A stretch of 64,000 nucleotides of DNA, taken from assembly GCF_000517105.1 (NCBI RefSeq), contig NZ_KI912148.1, positions 2,668,448-2,732,447 on the forward strand. The letters run 5' to 3'. Shown piece by piece: positions 53,785 to 63,079 of this stretch. Numbering within the stretch: the first letter of the stretch is position 1; each line of letters begins with the position of its first letter. This DNA comes from Fischerella sp. PCC 9605 (GTDB taxonomy: Bacteria; Cyanobacteriota; Cyanobacteriia; Cyanobacteriales; Nostocaceae). A program made the position numbers and the translations under genes. The notes beneath the pieces are model-generated. The model made no database searches. It worked only from the letters and a program-made list of their open reading frames with translations, and was not told where the DNA came from.

Positions 53785-55404
53785 ATGAACCTGAAAATAA
53801 AACATTTCTTGTCAGTTGCAAAGCTGGCAATCAAAAGAATTAATCATCCAAAATCTCCCATGTACGGCCGCAGAAATAATATCAAGCGAGCTACCCGTCG
53901 TGGGAAGTTGTTTTTGGTATCATTACTTGTCTGTACCGCGATCGTTGGCAACTTCAAGCTAGCACAAGCACAAACCATAGCATACACTACCACTGGATCA
54001 ACAACGACAACAAAAATCCAAATCTACTACGGCCCTGAGACTACCCTAGACCAGATGATTGGTATGGAGTTAGCAGCTAATGTGTGGAGTCAATACCTTG
54101 CGGATGATGTTAACGTCAAGCTGTTTGCTACGACCACCAATAGATTACCTAAAGACGTTCTTGGGTCTGCAACAGTAGAGATGCTGGTACCAAAGACTTC
54201 ATACCAAACTTTTCTCTCGAAGTTTAATGCAGATAGAAAATCACAGAATGATTCTACTGCCTCTAAAAACTTTCAGACGATAGGTGATGATGATGATAGT
54301 TCTGGGTTGAGTGTGATGGTCAAGAATCGGGTGATATCGGGTATTGACTATATCAACTTTGCCCGTGCTAATGCCAAAGCCCTAGGAATACTTTCTAGCA
54401 CAGACACTGGTTTTGATGGTCATATTGTTTTAGATAAAGACCTAACTAACCTCAGTACTGACCCAAACGAGTCATTGACATGGAGTTATAATTACACCAA
54501 CAACTCGATCCCATCTGAGAGCTTAGACTTTTTGACTACAGCGATACATGAAATGGGTCATATGCTAGGCTTTATCGATGGGGTGGATAATCCCAACTTG
54601 TTAAAGGCGATAAAAGACAATAACATCACCGATTCTGTTGTCGAGAAAAGTATCACTCCACTAGACCTATACCGCTTCTCTAGTCTAAGCAAAGACAAGG
54701 TAATATCAGGTGACGACGATGACAGCACCGATATCAAGGGAATACCAGACTTATCAATTGGTGGCGAACCTTTCTTCACTTTTGACAAAGGCAAGTCCAA
54801 GGTTGAAGACATGGCAAAAGGAGAAGATAGTAGCTTAGGTGGCGATGGAGACCAGGCTTCTCACTGGCTAAAAGGCAAAAAGGGCATCATGGAGCCTTAT
54901 TTGCAAACAAGTAAGAGAGAGGTAATTGCAGATACAGACCTGACTGCATTAGATTTAGTTGGTTGGGATGTGCGATCGCCAGCTATGGAATTAGACCAAT
55001 TAGAGGCTATCCTACCAAACCTATACAATCAAGCCAAAGCTACAGCAGAAGCCAAGATGGCAGATATTTCTACTTGGTTTCTCACCACTCCCCCGGAACT
55101 AGTAAATCCAATCAGCGTCGACAATAGCACTAATGTGGAAGATGATGACGATGACGATGACGATGATGATGACGATGATGATGGAAACTCTGTCTCTGAG
55201 CCTTCACAAGACTCTTCTCTAGCAGAATTTTGTAAAGACCCCAACAATTACAACACCTCTGAGTGCTTGTTATGGCGTTCTTCTGGTTCCCAAGAATGGG
55301 ATGTATATTACCAAAAAATAACTTCTCTTAACCAAAAATGGCTGTTAAAAGCACCAACCATCTCTAAAGCCAAATCAGTGTTAGAGAAGGGAGCAAGGGG
55401 ATAA
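53785..55404 (+). CDS. Exported HExxH zinc metalloprotease, tandem copy 2
   Basis: A 539-residue paralogue of the preceding gene, 153 bases downstream. Signal peptide (KLFLVSLLVCTAIVGNFKLAQAQ), zinc motif HEMGHMLGF with His255, ARANAKALGIL and LTALDLVGWDVRSPAMELDQL. Instead of the Cys-rich doublet it carries a run of 14 aspartates before GNSVSEP, and extra DDDDS insertions at two other sites, as if adapted to bind calcium (inference). The C-terminus ECLLWRSSGSQEWDVYYQK is shared. The upstream and downstream flanks are also duplicated, showing a recent tandem duplication unit. Confidence 0.85.
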   Translation: MNLKIKHFLSVAKLAIKRINHPKSPMYGRRNNIKRATRRGKLFLVSLLVCTAIVGNFKLAQAQTIAYTTTGSTTTTKIQIYYGPETTLDQMIGMELAANVWSQYLADDVNVKLFATTTNRLPKDVLGSATVEMLVPKTSYQTFLSKFNADRKSQNDSTASKNFQTIGDDDDSSGLSVMVKNRVISGIDYINFARANAKALGILSSTDTGFDGHIVLDKDLTNLSTDPNESLTWSYNYTNNSIPSESLDFLTTAIHEMGHMLGFIDGVDNPNLLKAIKDNNITDSVVEKSITPLDLYRFSSLSKDKVISGDDDDSTDIKGIPDLSIGGEPFFTFDKGKSKVEDMAKGEDSSLGGDGDQASHWLKGKKGIMEPYLQTSKREVIADTDLTALDLVGWDVRSPAMELDQLEAILPNLYNQAKATAEAKMADISTWFLTTPPELVNPISVDNSTNVEDDDDDDDDDDDDDDGNSVSEPSQDSSLAEFCKDPNNYNTSECLLWRSSGSQEWDVYYQKITSLNQKWLLKAPTISKAKSVLEKGARG

Positions 55405-55583
55405 AGGATTAGGTTCACTTCACGAGAATTGCTAGAACAATTATTTTCTAGACCTTAAAAAATATCAGATGCATACTACCAAAACTTTTTCTAAGGGGAA
55501 ACAATTATTTCCCCTTATTATTTGTTTATCCTCTTAAAAACTTTTTTTGATACTCTCTCAAGTCTTGAATGGGATGAAACTAT

Positions 55584-58181
55584 ATGTTTTTTGAATCTAC
55601 AACAATTTTACATAAAACTTTTTATTTCCTTCTACAAAAGAAATCCTTGTTTCCTCTGATTACTATCTCTCTTCTCTTAAAAACTCCCTTGCCAGTCAGA
55701 GCGCAAACCCAAATTACCCCCGATGGCACCCTACCTACCAACGTCAATAATATTGGTGGGGGAATCCATGAAATCACTGGTGGTACTCAACCTAATAATG
55801 GTGCTAACCTTTTCCACAGCTTAAAAGATTTCTCCGTACAATCAGGAGACACAGCTCGTTTCGTCCATCCCCAAGGTATTGACAACATCATCACCCGCAT
55901 CACGGGCGGGTCGCCTTCTCAAATTAACGGCATTATCCAAACACTGATCGACGACACTACAGATATTGGTCGTGCCAACCTTTTCCTCATCAATCCCAGT
56001 GGTATTATCTTTGGCGAAAATGCCCGTTTGGATATAGGCGGTTCCTTTTTTGCTACCACCGCAGATAAACTGAAGTTTGCTGATGGTACAGAATTTAGTG
56101 CCATCAACCCTACAGCCAACCCACTGCTGACAGTTAGCGTTCCCATTGGATTGCAATACGGGTCAAATCCTAACAGTAGCATTCGTGTTAATGGTAATGG
56201 CAACAATTTATTAGTCGATTTTAATTCTGGTTATGTAGACCGTAGTAACCGCCCATTGGGACTACACAATGTCACCCAAACAGGTAAAACCATAGCTCTT
56301 GTGGGTGGTAATGTGGTTTTGGATGGGGGAAATGTTACTCTTCCCTCTGGAAGAGTGGAAATTTGGTCAGTCAACAGTGGTGAAGTTGCTTTAGCTAACA
56401 ATAATCAACAGTTACAACTTCAACCAGGAGAAGGAATTAACTACGGTAACATCGAACTGCTAAATGCGGCATCTATTGATACTAGTGGCAACAGTGCAGG
56501 TAGTATTCTACTGCGAGGTGAAAACATTAGCCTGACAAACAGTTCAGCTATTGTCACAGACACTTTGGGAGATGGTACACCAGGAACACTGAATATCTTT
56601 GCTTCTGAATCCCTCAAGGTACAGGGGATAGTTGATAATCCAAATTATTGGACTAGCATATTTGCTGATGTAGCACCAGGCGCAACCGGAAATGGCAGCA
56701 ATATCGCCATTGAAACCAAAACCTTGCAGGTAACTGATGGGGGCCAAATACAAACTGCAACTTTTGGGGCTGGTTCTGCGGGCGATTTGAGCGTGAAAGC
56801 TAAGGATATTCAAGCTATCGGCGATTCCCCAATCGGAGCCAGTGGCATATTTTCCCCAGTTAATCCAGGAGCAACTGGTAATGGGGGTAACTTAAATATT
56901 GAAACTGGTAGTTTGCAAGTTGCAGCAGGCGCTCAGATACTTACTAGTACCTTTGGTTTAGGTCAAGCTGGAGAATTAAATATTAATGCTTCTGATATAG
57001 AAGTGACAGGTGTTGCACAATATACAGATGTCTTTACAGGTGAAATCACAGAAGCTCCTAGCCAAATTGCAGCCACCGTTATAAAAATACCAGAATTTCC
57101 TGGTTCTGGCACTGGTCGGGGTGGAAATATGAAGATTCAAACCCAAAATTTACGCCTTGTAGATGGCGGTCAAATAACTTCTGCTACCGAAGGTTCAGGA
57201 AATGCTGGTAATTTGCAAGTTAACGCTGATAATATTGAGTTGGTGGGCATTAGCGAGGGAACTCGTAGTGGGTTATTTGCTAGCGCTTACCAAGACAAGG
57301 GCGATGGGGGCAATATCACACTCACTGCTAATAAGTTAACGATTCGCGATGGTGCTACCATCAGTGTGAGCAACTTCCAAAGCCAAAACCGAGTTCCCCC
57401 AGGCACAGGCGCAGCGGGTAGTATTGAAATTAACGCCCCTTCCCTGCTACTGAACAACCAAGGCACAATTACTGCTGATACTAACGCTGGTGATTTTGGT
57501 GACATTATCATCCAATCGCAAAACTTGATGATGCGTAACGGGAGTAGAATCAGTACCAATGCCCGCAACAGTTCCCGTGGCGGTAATATTAAAATCTCCA
57601 CTGATACTTTAGTCGCTGAAGAAAATAGCGATATCACTGCAAATGCCCAAAAAGGTTTTGGCGGACGGGTGGTGGTGAATGCCCAAGGTATTTTTGATAT
57701 CCAGTTCCGCGAACAACTCACCCCAAAAAGCGACATTACCGCCACCTCGCAACAGGGATCTGAGTTTAGTGGTACAGTGCAAATCAACGCGCCAGATATA
57801 GACCCATCTCGGGAGTTAGTGAAACTGCCGATAAATTTAACCGACCCCTCCCAGCAAATTGCTACAGGTTGCGCTGCTACGGCAAGAAACAATAGTTTCA
57901 TCGTCAGTGGACGGGGTGGTTTACCAGAAAACCCCAACTATACTCTACGGGGTCAGACCCTGTGGGATGATCTGCGGAATTTATCATACCCACAGAAGAC
58001 AGAGCAAAGACCTCAGACCACTGAAAGAAAAGAGAAGCCAAAGGACAGAAAGCAGGTGCCAGAAGAAAAAATTGTGGAAGCGCAAAGATGGGTTGTTGCT
58101 CCCGATGGTAAGGTGGAATTGGTAGCAATGGTGTCTAATGCAACCCCTGAATTGCGGATTCCTGTCTGTGGTGGGGTGTAG
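55584..58181 (+). CDS. TpsA-like filamentous haemagglutinin / S-layer-family exoprotein
   Basis: An 865-residue secreted protein. Signal peptide (SLFPLITISLLLKTPLPVRAQ), then the TPS secretion domain: ITPDGTLPTNVNNIGGG, ANLFHSLKDFSVQSGDTARF, NPSGIIFGENARLDIGGSF. About 550 residues of right-handed beta-helix repeats follow (GGNLNIETGSLQVAAGAQI, GNLQVNADNIELVG and others). The C-terminus has the typical cyanobacterial TGCAATARNNSFIVSGRGGLPENP and ends VCGGV. This architecture is exported by FhaC-type proteins such as the one at 40908, on the opposite strand 12.6 kb away. Likely surface adhesin or matrix component. It follows the second metalloprotease gene by 179 bases. Confidence 0.92.
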   Translation: MFFESTTILHKTFYFLLQKKSLFPLITISLLLKTPLPVRAQTQITPDGTLPTNVNNIGGGIHEITGGTQPNNGANLFHSLKDFSVQSGDTARFVHPQGIDNIITRITGGSPSQINGIIQTLIDDTTDIGRANLFLINPSGIIFGENARLDIGGSFFATTADKLKFADGTEFSAINPTANPLLTVSVPIGLQYGSNPNSSIRVNGNGNNLLVDFNSGYVDRSNRPLGLHNVTQTGKTIALVGGNVVLDGGNVTLPSGRVEIWSVNSGEVALANNNQQLQLQPGEGINYGNIELLNAASIDTSGNSAGSILLRGENISLTNSSAIVTDTLGDGTPGTLNIFASESLKVQGIVDNPNYWTSIFADVAPGATGNGSNIAIETKTLQVTDGGQIQTATFGAGSAGDLSVKAKDIQAIGDSPIGASGIFSPVNPGATGNGGNLNIETGSLQVAAGAQILTSTFGLGQAGELNINASDIEVTGVAQYTDVFTGEITEAPSQIAATVIKIPEFPGSGTGRGGNMKIQTQNLRLVDGGQITSATEGSGNAGNLQVNADNIELVGISEGTRSGLFASAYQDKGDGGNITLTANKLTIRDGATISVSNFQSQNRVPPGTGAAGSIEINAPSLLLNNQGTITADTNAGDFGDIIIQSQNLMMRNGSRISTNARNSSRGGNIKISTDTLVAEENSDITANAQKGFGGRVVVNAQGIFDIQFREQLTPKSDITATSQQGSEFSGTVQINAPDIDPSRELVKLPINLTDPSQQIATGCAATARNNSFIVSGRGGLPENPNYTLRGQTLWDDLRNLSYPQKTEQRPQTTERKEKPKDRKQVPEEKIVEAQRWVVAPDGKVELVAMVSNATPELRIPVCGGV

Positions 58182-58514
58182 TGAAAGCCTTCCTCTGTTC
58201 TCCCGTAAGGCAATCAACTTTACCATCAATATTATGAATTTGAAGGCATTTGCTTAAAGACAATAAAGAATGTCCAGAAAAAGCGATCGCCCAATTTTGA
58301 TACTGTTCAAAAAGGTTAGTGGTTGATGGTTGTTGCTTGTCAATAGATAAATCTCTAAGCAATTTTATACCTGTAGGTCTAATCAGAAGCTTATGTCATC
58401 CCGAAGGGTAGTAATAGAAGTATTTTATATTACTAAAGAGTTATCTTAGTCTTGTACTCTCTCAAAAATTTATAGGTAAAAAAACGATAATCACACTTTT
58501 AAATGTTAAAGCAA
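58182..58514. other. Spacer between convergent genes, nothing recognised
   Basis: About 330 bases with a single HIP1-like site and no credible reading frame. No clear terminator hairpin was found for either flanking gene. Confidence 0.5.
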
Positions 58515-58946
58515 TTAATATCTAGCACTACTAGGCAGAAAAAAAATATCTATTGTTTCACCTATTCCTAAACCAAACATAGCCAGTAATGTTAATAATA
58601 AGAGAGTATCTCGTTTACTAAATCCAGCAAAACGCAATTCTATTTCTGCTAAAATTGTTGTTGCTAATGGTGCGAGAATGAAGGTAAAAAAGATAGACCA
58701 AGTTGCTATTAAAGCAACCGATGCACTTAAACACAACACTACAATTAAGATTTGAGAACCAAATCTCAGTAAGCGATCTAACCAAGATAAACTCCGCCAA
58801 ACTACAGTTAACACTAAAGCTACTACTAAAATTCCTACAACCCAAATAATATGATGAACAGACAGATACCACCCCAAAAACGCGTAAGCCAACCAGAGTA
58901 ATACTAGGGGTGTCCAAGGAAACTCGTTGAAAAATTCGACATTCAT
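58515..58946 (-). CDS. Small integral membrane protein
   Basis: A 143-residue, very hydrophobic protein with four or five membrane segments (WTPLVLLWLAYAFLGWYL, IIWVVGILVVALVLTVVW, ILIVVLCLSASVALIATW, FFTFILAPLATTILAEIEL, DTLLLLTLLAMFGLGIGE). Between the last two is a charged segment RFAGFSKRD. No family motif is recognised. Codon use is native but AT-rich. It stands alone, convergent with the haemagglutinin gene. Function unknown. Confidence 0.72.
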   Translation of the reverse strand: MNVEFFNEFPWTPLVLLWLAYAFLGWYLSVHHIIWVVGILVVALVLTVVWRSLSWLDRLLRFGSQILIVVLCLSASVALIATWSIFFTFILAPLATTILAEIELRFAGFSKRDTLLLLTLLAMFGLGIGETIDIFFLPSSARY

Positions 58947-59529
58947 AACTTCGTCGTTATCCCTGCTAATAAGGCAGATAATTTAAATTTTATATATACA
59001 TTTTTATTCATGTATGTTTCATAAGAGAGATACTTTTTAAGTAAGTGTGTAATAATATATATTCATCGAAATTAGTATTAAAAATCACTTTTTAATCTTT
59101 GCGCGTGGGTATAGTTTATGTAATTTTTTACTAAGCAATTATCCATATATTGTCTTGTAAAAAAAAATTAAGTAATTGGATTCATTGGTATTATTAATGA
59201 ACACAATAAAATTTTGACAAAAAATCGCTAAGGTTGGAGATGTTCAAAAGGGCGTTTATCCTAGGCAAGGATGAAATTTTGTTGTCAGCCATTACGAAAA
59301 TGGGCAAAATCTTTTATTTAAGCAAGATTCATGCCTGAACGGAAATGAACAAATATTGAATTGGCGATCGCCCTCACTGTCGCTCATAGCATTTTTCTTG
59401 TTAAACCGGGGATCAATTATGGCTTACCCTCACAAGTTCCTCACATTTGTGGCTTAACTTCAAAGTAGAGTCACCATGTCTTGCTGGTGCTAAAACTCTT
59501 TTTCTGGCAATACCCAGATGGGAGGTTGT
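58947..59529. promoter_or_regulatory. AT-rich spacer upstream of lon
   Basis: A gene-free 580 bases between two divergent genes. The left part is AT-rich with many TATA-like words. Nearer to lon there is one HIP1 site and TTGACA at 59214-59219 followed by AT-rich DNA. I cannot pick a promoter, and no CIRCE-like inverted repeat was seen. Confidence 0.4.
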
Positions 59530-62097
59530 ATGAACTACCTTACACACTTATTCCCAGGAGCGCCAAAAACGCTGGAAACGAGTCTACTTCTTCCCCTGCG
59601 TAATGTCGTACTCATGCCAGGAATTACTTTACCTGTTGTCGCCGGGCGATCGCGCTCGGTTGCGGTTGTAGAAGCTACAGCACTGACTTCCCGAAAAGAA
59701 CTGGTGATTGCCACAGTTAGACCAGAAGCGGTTCCCAGGCTGAACGCCGACGAAAATGCGGAAATTGAAAGCTTGGAGGAAATTTATCCTGTTGCAACTC
59801 TCGCAGCGATCCAACGCATCATCCGCTTGCCAATAGGAGCGATACAACTGATTGTGCAAGGAAAAGAGCGAGTCCGGATCGAGCAAATGCAGATTAGCGA
59901 TCGCATTGTGGAAGTCAAGTTTCAGCGACTACCTCTACTGACAAAAGAAACTGCCATTACATCTGGAAGTTCACCAACCACCATCGAAGCATTGACTGGG
60001 GTAATTAAATCTCTGTGGCGAGAAATTGCTGCTGTGAATCCCAACCTTCCAGAAGAAGTATTAGATGTTTTGCTAGACAATGACGATCCTGTGGAGTTAG
60101 CTTACCAAACCAGCATGTTACTTCCGCATGATGTCGAAAAACTCCAGTCACTATTGGAACAAGATAACTTGGAGGCATTATTGCAGCAAGTGGTGGCTTC
60201 TTTGAAACAAGAGGTAGAAGTTCAACGCCTGCGGGGCGAAATTTTAGGGGAAACGAAAAAAGAAATTGATCAACAGCAACGAGAATTCTTCCTGCGACAA
60301 CAATTAAAGAAAATTCAACAGGAATTGGGAGAAGGTGAATCAGAAACCCAAGAAATTCAAGAATTGCGATCGCAACTCGAAGCAGCGCAATTACCTGAAA
60401 CTGCATACAAGCAAGCCAAACGAGAACTTGCTCGCCTAGAACGAGTTGGTAGCAGTTCGGCAGAGGGTGGTGTAATTCGCACTTACCTAGACTGGCTGTT
60501 AGAAATGCCCTGGAACAAAACCGTACAGGACAATTTAGATTTGCAAAATGCCAGGACTGTACTAGATACTGACCACTACGGTCTTGTGAAAGTAAAAGAC
60601 CGCATTATTGAACACTTGGCTACTTTTAAACTCAAAAGTCAACAGTCAAAAGTCAATAGTCAACAGGATCTCCCCATCTCCCCATCCCCCCATCTCCCCA
60701 TCTCCTCACCTCCCCATCCCCCCATCTCCCCATCTTCAGAACACTACACCATCGGCACAGTCCTGTGCTTCGTCGGCCCACCAGGGGTAGGTAAAACTAG
60801 TCTCGGTCGTTCTATTGCCCGTGCTTTGGGGCGTCCGTTTGAGCGAGTGAGTTTGGGTGGATTGCGGGATGAAGCGGAATTGCGAGGTCATCGTCGCACT
60901 TATATTGGAGCGATGCCAGGTCGGATCGTGCAGGCGCTGCATCGATCTGGGGTGAAAAATCCCGCGATCATGCTGGATGAATTGGATAAAGTCGGAATGG
61001 ACTATCGCGGCGATCCGGCTTCAGTATTGCTAGAAATACTTGATCCACAGCAGAATTACTGCTTCCGAGATTTATATCTGGATTTGGATTTTGACCTCTC
61101 CCAAGTCTTCTTTATCGGTACTGCTAACGACTTGTCGAAAGTTCCTGCACCTTTACTGGATCGCTTGGAAATTATCGAGCTATCAGGTTATTCCGAAGAA
61201 GAAAAACTAGCGATCGCCCAAAAATACCTCCTACCCCGCCAGCTAGAAAAAGCAGGACTCCCCAGCGACGCAGTGCAGATACTACCGGAAACCTTGCGCT
61301 TGGTGATTGAATGCTATACTCGCGAGGCTGGAGTCCGTCGGCTGGAACAACAATTAGGTACTATCTGCCGGAAGCTTGCAGTCCGCCATGCTGACGGAAA
61401 AACTGAGCCGATGCAGATTCATCCAGAACAGCTAGAAGACTTACTTGGCCCGAAAATCTTTTTACAAGATGAGATGCGGAAAACACCGAGACCAGGTGTT
61501 GCTACCGGTCTAGCATGGACTCTTGCAGGTGGAGAAGTTTTGTTTGTGGAGGCGGTGCAGTTACCTCAAGGTAAAGAACTAGTCCTGACCGGACAACTGG
61601 GTGAGATTATGGAAGAGTCGGCGCATATTGCTTATTCCTACGTCTGGGCAAATGCGGCGTCTTGGGGTATCGATACGCGTGTGTTTAGAGGCAATGGTTT
61701 ACACATCCACGTCCCAGCAGGTGCTGTACCCAAAGATGGGCCTTCGGCTGGGGTGACAATGGTGACAGCAATTGCTTCCTTATTGACCAAGCGATCGGTG
61801 CGGACGGATACAGCCATGACTGGGGAAATCAACCTCAGTGGTGAAGTCTTGCCCATTGGCGGCGTGCGTGAAAAGGTGTTGGCAGCTAGGCGAGTTGGTA
61901 TCAAACGCATATTATTACCGCAGCAGAATGCCAAAGATTTAGTAGATGTACCAGAAGATGTTCGCAATGAAATGGAATTCATATTTTGCGATCGCATCGA
62001 GCAAGTGCTGGAAAATGCCCTGCTACCTCCGGATGATTCTCAACGCGCAAACACAAACGAGAATGGTCATCAACAGCCTGCATTAGCTCACAATTAG
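59530..62097 (+). CDS. lon: ATP-dependent protease La (Lon)
   Basis: Cytoplasmic AAA+ protease that degrades misfolded and regulatory proteins. The 855-residue protein from the ATG at 59530 starts MNYLTHLFPGAPKTLETSLLLPLRNVVLMPG. The N-terminal substrate domain has LPIGAIQLIVQGKERVRIEQ, followed by a coiled coil and helices, Walker A GPPGVGKT at 416-423, Walker B IMLDELDKVG, and the sensor/arginine region. The protease domain has Ser739 in KDGPSAGV and Lys782 in VREKVLAA, 43 residues apart as in E. coli Lon. Residues about 368-404 are a Ser/Pro/His-rich insert encoded by repeat DNA, directly before the Walker A strand. Otherwise complete. Confidence 0.96.
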   Translation: MNYLTHLFPGAPKTLETSLLLPLRNVVLMPGITLPVVAGRSRSVAVVEATALTSRKELVIATVRPEAVPRLNADENAEIESLEEIYPVATLAAIQRIIRLPIGAIQLIVQGKERVRIEQMQISDRIVEVKFQRLPLLTKETAITSGSSPTTIEALTGVIKSLWREIAAVNPNLPEEVLDVLLDNDDPVELAYQTSMLLPHDVEKLQSLLEQDNLEALLQQVVASLKQEVEVQRLRGEILGETKKEIDQQQREFFLRQQLKKIQQELGEGESETQEIQELRSQLEAAQLPETAYKQAKRELARLERVGSSSAEGGVIRTYLDWLLEMPWNKTVQDNLDLQNARTVLDTDHYGLVKVKDRIIEHLATFKLKSQQSKVNSQQDLPISPSPHLPISSPPHPPISPSSEHYTIGTVLCFVGPPGVGKTSLGRSIARALGRPFERVSLGGLRDEAELRGHRRTYIGAMPGRIVQALHRSGVKNPAIMLDELDKVGMDYRGDPASVLLEILDPQQNYCFRDLYLDLDFDLSQVFFIGTANDLSKVPAPLLDRLEIIELSGYSEEEKLAIAQKYLLPRQLEKAGLPSDAVQILPETLRLVIECYTREAGVRRLEQQLGTICRKLAVRHADGKTEPMQIHPEQLEDLLGPKIFLQDEMRKTPRPGVATGLAWTLAGGEVLFVEAVQLPQGKELVLTGQLGEIMEESAHIAYSYVWANAASWGIDTRVFRGNGLHIHVPAGAVPKDGPSAGVTMVTAIASLLTKRSVRTDTAMTGEINLSGEVLPIGGVREKVLAARRVGIKRILLPQQNAKDLVDVPEDVRNEMEFIFCDRIEQVLENALLPPDDSQRANTNENGHQQPALAHN
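60632..60740. repeat. Two STRR types inserted in frame in lon
   Basis: First, 7-base units AGTCAAC/AGTCAAA/AGTCAAT (60637-60666). Then 8-base units CTCCCCAT/CCCCCCAT (60670-60734). Both are common in spacers of this window (for example 16380-16500 and 40861-40900). They encode QQSKVNSQQDLPISPSPHLP and further Pro/Ser/His residues. Confidence 0.85.
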
Positions 62098-62190
62098 AGG
62101 CTCATAAGCTGTTGCGCTTACACATTGCACTTTTTTTCGTTAAGACCGTCACTTGTCATTAGTCATTTGTCCTTGGTTCTTAATGACTAG

Positions 62191-62647
62191 CCCTGTCAAG
62201 GTGGGTAAAAAACGAACCATTATCTTAGTAGAGAAGACTATTTTCCTCTTTGTGTCTTTGTGTCTTAGTGTTTCAATAATTCTTTTTTCACCACCCTCCG
62301 GGTACTCTACGAGAAGCCCTACTCTGCGAGAAGCCGCGCTGCGCGCGTCTACATGGGGGGAACCCCCTTTGGAGCGCGCTGCTCACCGCCCTGACGGGCG
62401 TCTACGCCAGTCCCCCCTAAAGGCAGAAGCCCTTACGGGTTCACCAGTCGCTCATGGGGGAAACCACGGCAGGTGCTCATGGGGGGAACCACGGCGCTCT
62501 ATGTGCGGACGCAGGTTCCGCACCCGCGCCTCCCCAAGACCGCACTGCCTCCCCAAGACCGCGTTCCTCACCAAGACGGGGGCTGGACTCACCAAGACAC
62601 AAAGACACCAAGAAAAATCCATTTCCAAGACTCACACCTTGACAGGG
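62191..62647. repeat. Fold-back repeat element with GC-rich core (copy 2 of the GC-rich repeat)
   Basis: Perfect 13-base inverted ends (CCCTGTCAAGGTG at 62191-62203, CACCTTGACAGGG at 62635-62647) are followed by inner inverted arms of TTTGTGTCTTTGTGTC type. The core has the GC-rich repeat shared with 7333-7529 (62294-62420), a doublet of CTCATGGGGG.AACCACGGC, and a doublet of CCTCCCCAAGACCGC. TTAATGACTA-type STRRs flank both sides. No gene is supported in 62098-62827; open frames there are translations of the repeat. Confidence 0.75.
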
Positions 62648-62827
62648 GTAGTTCTTAATGACCAATGACTAATGACTAATGACTAATGACGACCCTCACG
62701 AGCAATTGTGCAATTTTAAGGTGTTACAGCTGATGTATCTGATTTTTGCGAACTATTTCACAGATGAGTCTTTGGATTGGGTTCGTTATAGCATTTAGTT
62801 AGCAGCATTTGACATAGGAGAATTGCT

Positions 62828-63079
62828 ATGTTTTTGATGCACAAACCATCGGGAGATTTAATCGAGATTTTGACCTTAGATCAACTCTTCAACCCCTGTA
62901 TGAAAGAAGTAACAGGAATCGATCATGTCGGTGAAGAGATGCAAGAACCCGCTTCTTATCTGAAGATGGAAATGGTATTTCCTTCTGGTGAATCCCTGCC
63001 ACGTTGCTGGTTAGATGCTCACTATCGGGAAACAAAACACCAAGTCAGTACAGAGGAACTAAATCTCGCTGTTAGCTAA
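62828..63079 (+). CDS. Small hypothetical protein
   Basis: An 83-residue soluble protein beginning MFLMHKPSGDLIEILTLDQLFNPCMKEVTG and ending in a hydrophilic tail (YRETKHQVSTEELNLAVS). The middle reads EMQEPASYLKMEMVFPSGESLPRCWLDAHY: alternating strands with a turn at PSGESLP. A TAGGAG ribosome-binding site lies eight bases before the ATG. Similar small proteins are common in cyanobacteria as conserved hypotheticals, but I cannot name a function. Confidence 0.72.
   Translation: MFLMHKPSGDLIEILTLDQLFNPCMKEVTGIDHVGEEMQEPASYLKMEMVFPSGESLPRCWLDAHYRETKHQVSTEELNLAVS

Noticed and set aside
57287-57937. 216-codon minus-strand frame inside the haemagglutinin gene
   Set aside because: Opposite-strand shadow of beta-helix repeats rich in Gly/Asn codons. 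The plus-strand frame has clear family motifs.
62153-62668. 171-codon plus-strand frame and smaller overlapping frames
   Set aside because: It crosses STRR, fold-back arms and the GC-rich repeat, with low-complexity translation. No start signal.
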